In this document: piece after piece, positions 57,155 through 64,000 of the stretch
Position numbering within the stretch: position 1 is the first letter of the stretch
Layout of the letters: every line of letters begins with the position of its first letter
Assembly: GCA_036625225.1 (NCBI GenBank)
Contig: JAZKUF010000001.1
Span: 1,178,001 to 1,242,000, forward strand
Length of the DNA: 64,000 bases
DNA from: Accumulibacter jenkinsii
Lineage (GTDB): Bacteria; Pseudomonadota; Gammaproteobacteria; Burkholderiales; Rhodocyclaceae
Direction: 5' to 3'
The notes under the pieces: model-generated
What the model was told of the DNA's origin: nothing
The model's input: only the letters and a program-made list of their open reading frames with translations
Database searches by the model: none
Position numbers and translations under genes: made by a program

Positions 57155-58033
57155 CTAGACGAGAACGCCAGCCTGAGACATGGCTGCACGTACCCGTGCG
57201 TGACAATCGGCCGACAGCGGCGTCAGCGGCAACCGCAAGCCACCGTCGATGAGGCCAAGTTCCCGGCACGCCCACTTGACGGGGATCGGGTTGGCCTCGC
57301 AGAACAACTGGCGATGCAGGCCGAGCAGGCGGGCGTTCAGCGCCCGCGCCCGGACCGCATCGCCGACCAGCGCTGCGGCGCACATCTCGTGCATCAGCCG
57401 CGGCGCGACATTGGCGACCACCGAGATGTCGCCGCTGGCACCCATCAGGATCAGGGCACAGGCACTCGCATCGTCACCGCTATAGACGGCAAAACCGGCG
57501 GGCGCGCGGGTGATCAGCTCGATGCCGCGATCCATGTTGCCGGTGGCGTCCTTGATGCCGACGATGTTCGGAAGCTCGGCCAGACGCAGGGCCGTGTCAT
57601 TGCCGAGATCGGCCACCGTACGGCCCGGAACGTTGTACAGGATGAGCGGGATGTCGACCGCTTCGGCAATCGTCCGGAAGTGGCGGTAGAGCCCTTCCTG
57701 TGTCGGCTTGTTGTAGTAGGGCACCACCGAAAGGGCCGCGGCGGCCCCTGCCTGGCTGGCGAAACGGGTCAGCTCGATCGCTTCCGCGGTCGAATTGGCG
57801 CCGGTGCCGGCAATCACCGGCAGCCGACCGGCGGCCTGATCGAGCGCCACCCGAATCAGTTCGCAGTGCTCCTGAAAGTTGACCGTCGGCGACTCGCCGG
57901 TGGTCCCGACGATGACGATCGCGTCGGTGCCTTCCTGAACGTGGAAATCGACCAGGCGGCGCAAGGCCGGCAGATCGAGGCTGCCGTCGGCATGCATCGG
58001 CGTGATGATTGCTACAATCGATCCAGTAATCAT
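57155..58033 (-). CDS. dapA: 4-hydroxy-tetrahydrodipicolinate synthase DapA
   Basis: Encodes 292 aa, full length. Motifs: VGTTGESPTVNFQEHCELIR, the active-site tyrosine in VVPYYNKPTQEGLYRHF, and the Schiff-base lysine in NIVGIKDATGNMDRGIELI. The start MITGSIVAIITPMHADGSLD is typical. It condenses pyruvate and aspartate semialdehyde in lysine and diaminopimelate synthesis. It is co-transcribed with bamC. Upstream lie 236 bases of non-coding DNA. Confidence 0.98.
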   Translation of the reverse strand: MITGSIVAIITPMHADGSLDLPALRRLVDFHVQEGTDAIVIVGTTGESPTVNFQEHCELIRVALDQAAGRLPVIAGTGANSTAEAIELTRFASQAGAAAALSVVPYYNKPTQEGLYRHFRTIAEAVDIPLILYNVPGRTVADLGNDTALRLAELPNIVGIKDATGNMDRGIELITRAPAGFAVYSGDDASACALILMGASGDISVVANVAPRLMHEMCAAALVGDAVRARALNARLLGLHRQLFCEANPIPVKWACRELGLIDGGLRLPLTPLSADCHARVRAAMSQAGVLV

Positions 58034-58071
58034 GGTCTTGTCGTCAAGGTCGCGCCAGCGACTGGCAGATC

Positions 58072-58111
58072 TCCCCTCGCCCGCTGGCGGCAGAAGGGTC
58101 GGGGGTGAGGG
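58072..58111. repeat. Degenerate dispersed palindrome upstream of dapA
   Basis: The stretch CCCCTCGCCCGCTGGCGGCA followed by GAAGGGTCGGGGGTGAGGG is a degraded copy of the GAGAGGG-type repeat that also sits inside the large methylase gene. The rest of the gap 58034-58269 shows no gene. Confidence 0.6.
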
Positions 58112-58269
58112 AAATGGTCGCGGCTTCGATGATCGGGAGTCTGGTAAAGCGTGACCGTTGGCTGGGCGTCCGAAAAATCAGGCGGCAGGGTTAGCCGTGG
58201 ATTCTAACCGAAAGCAGGGTCCTGGGAATATAAACGTCGCCGCCGGGAGAATGCAACCTGCATTGCCAA

Positions 58270-59196
58270 TCAGAGTTCGGCCAGCACCCTGAGATGGACG
58301 GCAACGCTGCGCGCCAGCGCCGACAACGAGTAACCGCCTTCGAGCATGGAGACGATCCGCCCCTGCGCGGACTCATCGGCGATCAGCTTTATCTGTTCGG
58401 TGACCCAGGCATAGTCCTTCTCGAGCAGTCGCAGCCCGCCCATTTCATCCTCGAAATGGGCGTCGAAACCGGCCGAAATGAAGAGCATCTCGGGCCTGAA
58501 CTCGCGCAGGCGCGGCATCCAGAGATCGCTCACGACATGGCGGAATTCCTCGCCGTCGGCGCCCCTGCCGAGCGGCACGTTGAGCATGTTGGCAGACGGG
58601 CGTTCGGTGCCGCTGTAGGGGTAGAACGGATGCTGGAAGGTGCTGACCATCAGCACCCGCGGATTGGCGCGGAAACAGTCTTCGGTGCCGTTGCCGTGGT
58701 GCACGTCGAAGTCGACGATCGCCACCCGCGACAGCTGGTGCACCGCCAGGGCATGCGCCGCGGCGACGGCGATATTGTTGAAGAAACAGAAGCCCATTGC
58801 CGCGCTGCGCTCGGCATGATGACCCGGCGGGCGAACGGCGCAGAAAGCGTTCTCGACCGTCCCGGCCATCACCAGGTCGACCGCCAGCACGCCGGCGCCC
58901 GCCGCGCGCAGTGCCGCCTGCCAGGTGTGCCGGTTCATCGCGGTGTCCGGATCGAGATGGACGATGCCGAGTTCCGGAGACGCGCGCTTCAGATGTTCGA
59001 GGTGCGCCGCCGTGTGCACGCGCCGGAGTTGCTGAAAGGTCGCTGCCGGTGCCTCGTGATAGGCAAAATACGAATCCAGCCCCTGCGCGATCAGATGATC
59101 GCTGATGGCATTCAGACGCTCAGGGGTTTCCGGGTGGTACGAACCCATATCGTGCAGGTGGCAGTCGCGATGGGTGATGAATGCAGTGCTGGTCAC
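58270..59196 (-). CDS. Histone-deacetylase-family hydrolase (AcuC/acetylpolyamine type)
   Basis: Encodes 308 aa from the GTG at 59196 (AAAGG upstream); an ATG at 59229 would add 11 weakly supported residues. Zinc-enzyme motifs are complete: RPPGHHAERSAAMGFCFFNN (paired histidines), VAIVDFDVHHGNGTEDCF (metal aspartate and histidine) and LFISAGFDAHFEDEMGGLRL (second aspartate). It removes acetyl groups from protein lysines or polyamines; the substrate is unknown. It stands alone, divergent from moxR. Confidence 0.93.
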   Translation of the reverse strand: MTSTAFITHRDCHLHDMGSYHPETPERLNAISDHLIAQGLDSYFAYHEAPAATFQQLRRVHTAAHLEHLKRASPELGIVHLDPDTAMNRHTWQAALRAAGAGVLAVDLVMAGTVENAFCAVRPPGHHAERSAAMGFCFFNNIAVAAAHALAVHQLSRVAIVDFDVHHGNGTEDCFRANPRVLMVSTFQHPFYPYSGTERPSANMLNVPLGRGADGEEFRHVVSDLWMPRLREFRPEMLFISAGFDAHFEDEMGGLRLLEKDYAWVTEQIKLIADESAQGRIVSMLEGGYSLSALARSVAVHLRVLAEL

Positions 59197-59306
59197 TGTA
59201 GCCTTTCTCCCGCAGATGAGCGCCGCCATGAACGCGACGATCTACGATAAATCGAGTTATTGTCTGATGGTTTATTATCGTCCCAATTGCGCCACCACGA
59301 CAAGCC

Positions 59307-60232
<926 letters not shown>

Positions 60233-60233
<1 letters not shown>

Positions 60234-61207
60234 TGCGCCTGCTCGCAAGCCTTGCGCGCCGCCTGTTCCGGATCGCCCGGGACGAACAGTTGCCGATCGT
60301 CCTCGGCCAGCGCCGGATCTTCATCGTGCCGACCGCGGCCGGCCTGCTCTACGCCGCCGTTCTCGCGGTGATGCTGATCGGCGCGATCAACTACAACCTC
60401 AGCCTCGGCCACGCGCTGATCTTTTTGCTCGCCGGCCTCGGCCTGGTGGCGATGGTGCACACCTTCAACAACCTGTTCGGCCTGCGCCTGACGCCGGGGC
60501 GCTGCGAAGCCACTTTTGCCGGCGATCTCGCCCGCTTCCCCCTGCAGATCGAGAACCCGCGCCGACAGTGGCGGCCCGCCCTCGAGTTCGCTTTCGCGGA
60601 TCAGCCGACGGTCACCCTTGACCTGCCCGGGGAAAGCCGCGCGACGATTGCCGTCCCCTTCGCGACGCAGCGGCGTGGTTACCTCGATCCCGGCCGCATG
60701 ACGCTGACGACGCGCTATCCGCTGGGCCTCTTTCGTGCCTGGAGCTACCCTTATCCGCCGCTCTCCTGCATCGTCTATCCGAAGCCGCTGCACTTGCCCC
60801 TGCCAACCCTGACCCGCGGCAGTTTCGCCGACCACCGCCAGGGCGACAGCGGTCAGGAGGACTTCGCCGGCTTGCGGCCGCGCGAACTCGGCGACCCGAC
60901 GCGGCACATCGCCTGGAAAGCGGTCGCCCGCCGTGCCGATGAACAGCCCTTGCTGGTCAAGCAGTTCGCGGGCGGCGCCATCGACGAACTCTGGCTCGAT
61001 TGGGCGCTGACCCCGGCCGGACGCGATGATGAGGAACGTCTGTCGATCCTCGCCGGCTGGGTGATCGCCGCCGACGAAGCGCAGGCCTGCTACGGGCTGC
61101 AGCTTCCCGGGCGGCGGCTCGCCCCGGCTCAGGGTGAAGCGCATCGGGCTGACTGCCTGCAGGCGCTCGCGCTGCATGGGGAAAGCGGCACCGCCGATGC
61201 GCGCTAG
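60233..61207 (+). CDS. DUF58-domain membrane protein
   Basis: Encodes 324 aa. Two membrane helices occur near residues 30-75 (AAGLLYAAVLAVMLIGAINY, LIFLLAGLGLVAMVHTFNNL). The DUF58 motif in DFAGLRPRELGDPTRHIAWK followed by AVARRADEQPLLVKQF is present. It is a usual partner of MoxR ATPases and TgpA transglutaminases. It overlaps the tgpA start by 11 bases. Its exact role is unknown. Confidence 0.92.
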
Positions 61208-63158
61208 GCCGCCCCCCGCACTCGAACAGGGTGCCGTCCCCTGGCTGCTGGCCGTCGCGCTGGCCACCGTCGGGCCGCACGCCGAACACCTGCCGGTCTG
61301 GCTCAGCGGGCTGGTCGCCGCCGCCCTCCTCGGGCGTGCCTGGCTATGGCAGCAGCGACGCCCGCTGCCGCCGCGCTGGTCACTCGCCCTCTTGGTGATC
61401 GGCGCCATCGCGGCGATCGGCTGGCAGTTCCGCAGCCTCTTCGGCCGCGATGCGGGGGTTGCCATGCTGGTCCTCTTCATGGCGCTCAAGCCGCTCGAGA
61501 TGAACAGCCGGCGCGACGCCATGGTGGTCATCATGCTCGGCTATTTTCTTCTGCTGACCCATTATTTCTACTCCCAGAGCATCCCCACCGGTGGCTGGCT
61601 ACTGGCCGCGTGCACGCTGCTGACGGCGACCCTGATCCGGCTGCATGGCGGTTCCCGGCCAATCCCCGCGATCGCCCGCGAGGCCGCTCGCCTGCTGCTG
61701 CAGGCACTGCCTTTCATGCTGCTGCTCTATCTCCTTTTCCCGCGCGTCTCGGGTCCGCTCTGGGGATTGCCGCAGGATGCCCACGCCGGCTTGAGCGGTC
61801 TGTCGAACCAGATGTCGCCGGGGTCGATCAGCGACCTGACGCTCTCCGGCGCGATCGCCTTTCGCAGCCAGTTCACCGGCGAGATTCCTGACAAGGCAGA
61901 CCTCTACTGGCGCGGCCCGGTGTTCGATGACTATGACGGGGTCACCTGGCGCCCCAGCCGCCCGGCCGGGGCCTTGCCGGCGCCGGTGATCGAGGCCCGC
62001 GGCAGCGCCCAGGTCTACACCACCCTCCTCGAAGCCCACAACCAGCGCTGGCTGCTGGCGCTCGACGTGGCCACCCGTCTGCCGGCCGACAGTTCGCTCG
62101 CGCCCACGCTCGAAGCCCGCGCCCGCGAACCGGTGCGCGTCCGTTCGCGTTATGCCTTTGCCTCGTCACTCGACTACCGCGCCAACCGCGTCGAAGCACC
62201 GGCCATCCTGCAGCAGGCCCTGACGCTGCCGGCACGGATCAATCCGCGCGCGCGCGCGCTGGCCGACGAGTGGCAGTCCCGGCCGCCGGCGAAAATCGCC
62301 GAGGCGGCGCTCACCCTCTTTCGCAACGAGGACTTCCACTACACCCTGCTGCCGCCACTGCTCGGCGCGAACGCGGTCGATGAATTCCTCTTCGAGACGC
62401 GCAGTGGCTTCTGCGAGCACTACGCGTCGGCTTTCGTCTTCCTGATGCGGGCCGCCGGCGTCCCGGCGCGGGTGGTCGCCGGTTATCAGGGCGGCGAGGT
62501 CAACCCCGTCGATGGCTACCTCGTCGTGCGCCAGTCCGATGCCCACGCCTGGGCCGAAATCTGGCTGGCCGGCGAGGGCTGGCGGCGCGTCGACCCGACG
62601 GCGGCAGTCGCACCGTCGCGCATCGCGCAGGGGATCGTCGCCGCATTGCCGGCCGGGGAACCGCTGCCCGGCATCATCCGGCTCGACGCCGACTGGCTGC
62701 GCGATCTGCGCAACCGCTGGGAAGCGGCCAACAACACCTGGAATCAGTGGGTCCTCGGTTACAATCCGCAGCGCCAGCGCGAAGTGCTCGCGCGCCTCGG
62801 TCTGCACGACCCCGACTGGCGAAGCATGGCCGCCTCGCTGGCCGTCCTGTGTGGTCTGTCGCTGCTCCTCATCGGGCTGTGGACGCTGCCGCGACGGCGC
62901 GCCGCCGATCCGGTACAGCGCGCCTGGCAGCGCTACTGCGCGCGGCTCTCGCAACTCGGCGTCCGGCGCGCGACATGGGAAGGCCCGCTCGATTTCGCGC
63001 AGCGCGTCGAGCGCGAAAAACCCGAGCTCGCCGCCCTCACCCACGACGCTGCGGATTGTTACGCGCAGCTGCGTTACGGCCACGGCGACGGCGAAAAACT
63101 GCGGCGGCTGCAGCAATGCCTTCAGCGACTACCCCCCGAAAGGAGAAACAAGGCTTGA
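61197..63158 (+). CDS. tgpA: TgpA-type membrane transglutaminase (DUF3488)
   Basis: Encodes 653 aa from the ATG at 61197; the longer frame start lies inside the DUF58 gene. About six N-terminal membrane helices lead into a periplasmic transglutaminase-like core. The catalytic cysteine is in FETRSGFCEHYASAFVFLMR, the histidine in VRQSDAHAWAEIWLAGEGWR and the aspartate in RVDPTAAVAP. A last membrane helix (SLAVLCGLSLLLIGLWTL) and a DUF4129-like cytosolic tail close it. Pseudomonas TgpA is an essential periplasmic transglutaminase. The stop overlaps the mltB TTG start. Confidence 0.93.
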   Translation: MRARPPPALEQGAVPWLLAVALATVGPHAEHLPVWLSGLVAAALLGRAWLWQQRRPLPPRWSLALLVIGAIAAIGWQFRSLFGRDAGVAMLVLFMALKPLEMNSRRDAMVVIMLGYFLLLTHYFYSQSIPTGGWLLAACTLLTATLIRLHGGSRPIPAIAREAARLLLQALPFMLLLYLLFPRVSGPLWGLPQDAHAGLSGLSNQMSPGSISDLTLSGAIAFRSQFTGEIPDKADLYWRGPVFDDYDGVTWRPSRPAGALPAPVIEARGSAQVYTTLLEAHNQRWLLALDVATRLPADSSLAPTLEARAREPVRVRSRYAFASSLDYRANRVEAPAILQQALTLPARINPRARALADEWQSRPPAKIAEAALTLFRNEDFHYTLLPPLLGANAVDEFLFETRSGFCEHYASAFVFLMRAAGVPARVVAGYQGGEVNPVDGYLVVRQSDAHAWAEIWLAGEGWRRVDPTAAVAPSRIAQGIVAALPAGEPLPGIIRLDADWLRDLRNRWEAANNTWNQWVLGYNPQRQREVLARLGLHDPDWRSMAASLAVLCGLSLLLIGLWTLPRRRAADPVQRAWQRYCARLSQLGVRRATWEGPLDFAQRVEREKPELAALTHDAADCYAQLRYGHGDGEKLRRLQQCLQRLPPERRNKA

Positions 63159-64000
63159 AAAGAACCTCCGTTACCGGCCTCCTGGCGCTGTTCGTCAGTC
63201 TTCTCTCCTCGCCCGCCCACAGCCAGCAGGCGTCGGAAGCAGGATTCAACGATGACCCGCAAGTGCAGGCCTTCATCCTCGGCATGCACGAGCAGCACGG
63301 CTTCGACATCGCCCAGCTGACGCGGCAGTTCGCCGCCATCCGGCCCAACACGAGTGTCCTGCGGGCCATCCGTCCGCCCGCCTTTCCGGAAAAGCAGCGC
63401 TCCTGGGAGCGCTATCGCGAGCGCTTCGTCAATGAGCAGCGGATCGGCAGCGGTCTGTCGTTCTGGCGGCAACACGCAGCCAGCCTGCTGCGCGCCGAAG
63501 CGATCTACGGCGTACCGCCCGAAATCATCGTCGCCATCATCGGCGTCGAGACCGTCTACGGGCAGAACATGGGCAGTTTCCGCGTCCTCGAAGCACTCGC
63601 CTCGCTCGCCTTCCGTTACCCCCCGCGGGCGGATTTTTTCCGTGGCGAGCTCGAGCAGTTTCTCCTCCTGGCCCGCGAGAATGGCAGCAGCCCACTCGAC
63701 ATCAAGGGTTCCTACGCCGGCGCCATGGGCATCCCGCAGTTCATGCCGAGCAGCCAGCGGCGCTATGCCGTGGACTTCGACGGCGACGACCGCATCGATC
63801 TGCGCCAGAGCAGTTCCGACGCCATCGGCAGTGTCGCCCGCTTCCTGCAGCAGCATGGCTGGCAGAGAGGTTCACCGGTCGCCGTGCCGGCCCGCGTCCG
63901 CGGCGATGCCGAGGGCTTGCTCGCCGCCGGCATCAGACCGTCGCAGACGGTCGCCGAAATGAGTGTTCAGGGAGTCATCGCCGCGGCCGACGGACAACTG
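63155..64000 (+). CDS. mltB: Membrane-bound lytic murein transglycosylase B (partial, cut by window end)
   Basis: Begins with a TTG at 63155 (AGGAG 9 bases upstream; TTGA overlap with tgpA) and runs open to the last base, 282 codons. A Sec signal is visible (VTGLLALFVSLLSSPAHSQQ). The catalytic glutamate is in IVAIIGVETVYGQNMGSFRV and the substrate-binding block in GSYAGAMGIPQFMPSSQRRY with AVDFDGDDRIDLRQSSSDAI, the standard family 3 lytic transglycosylase motifs. It cleaves peptidoglycan glycan strands. A non-ATG start is unusual but is fixed by the signal peptide and the spacing. Confidence 0.93.
   Translation, partial: MKRTSVTGLLALFVSLLSSPAHSQQASEAGFNDDPQVQAFILGMHEQHGFDIAQLTRQFAAIRPNTSVLRAIRPPAFPEKQRSWERYRERFVNEQRIGSGLSFWRQHAASLLRAEAIYGVPPEIIVAIIGVETVYGQNMGSFRVLEALASLAFRYPPRADFFRGELEQFLLLARENGSSPLDIKGSYAGAMGIPQFMPSSQRRYAVDFDGDDRIDLRQSSSDAIGSVARFLQQHGWQRGSPVAVPARVRGDAEGLLAAGIRPSQTVAEMSVQGVIAAADGQL

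Noticed and set aside
58060..58120. Palindromic stretch upstream of dapA as a regulatory element of dapA
   Set aside because: It is a degraded copy of a dispersed repeat found elsewhere in the window, without lysine-riboswitch features.

Overview
The window reads as a GC-rich betaproteobacterial chromosome, most likely Rhodocyclales and possibly a Candidatus Accumulibacter-like organism. This is an inference from gene order (flgB-J; flhBA-flhF-flhG-fliA-motCD; dapA-bamC), the use of PEP-CTERM sorting, and betaproteobacterial sigma-54 and sigma-28 promoter forms. No rRNA, tRNA or CRISPR was found.

Layout: (1) Positions 1-23800 form a flagellar and chemotaxis block. On the minus strand flgBCDEFGHIJ (flgJ cut by the window edge) runs from a near-perfect sigma-54 promoter. 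Divergently, flgA is followed by flgM-flgN behind a textbook FliA promoter. Then come motD, motC, fliA, flhG, flhF, flhA and flhB on the minus strand, and upstream of them cheA, cheZ, cheY, two tandem cheV genes and an MCP that has its own FliA-type promoter. fliW follows. An intrinsic terminator separates the che operon from flhB. (2) Positions 23961-28898 carry tex and a SWIM-SNF2 helicase, both housekeeping-like. (3) Positions 28900-55996 are an accessory island. Its core is a tightly coupled minus-strand operon of about 18 kb: a DrmD-like SNF2 helicase, a 1729-aa N6-adenine methylase, a Fic AMP-transferase, a 2133-aa DruE-like DEAD-box/DUF1998 helicase with a nuclease-like C-terminus, and a UvrD-type helicase with a RelE-like N-terminus. 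It combines DISARM-like and Druantia-like parts and is the best candidate here for an undescribed defence system. Around it lie toxin-antitoxin and nuclease debris (YhcG/DUF1016 fragment, Xre/ParS-type antitoxin, truncated RES toxin, Rpn fragment, helicase-S24 fragment, methyltransferase fragment). There is also a large Rhs/YD-repeat protein that begins as a PEP-CTERM protein, contains a C39-like peptidase domain, and is followed by a candidate immunity gene. (4) Positions 55997-64000 return to core genes: bamC, dapA, a histone-deacetylase-family hydrolase, and a moxR-DUF58-tgpA-mltB operon (mltB cut by the window end).

How the parts work together: the sigma-54 promoter would make hook-basal-body proteins first. 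FlgM then holds FliA until the hook is complete, after which FliA-type promoters (flgM itself, the MCP and perhaps the che genes behind it) fire. FlhF and FlhG set flagellar position and number, MotCD is the stator, and FliW assists flagellin homeostasis. In the island, methylase plus helicases plus nuclease-like domains point to self/non-self discrimination against foreign DNA, with Fic as a possible regulator or effector. All functional calls come from reading the sequence; no database search was run.
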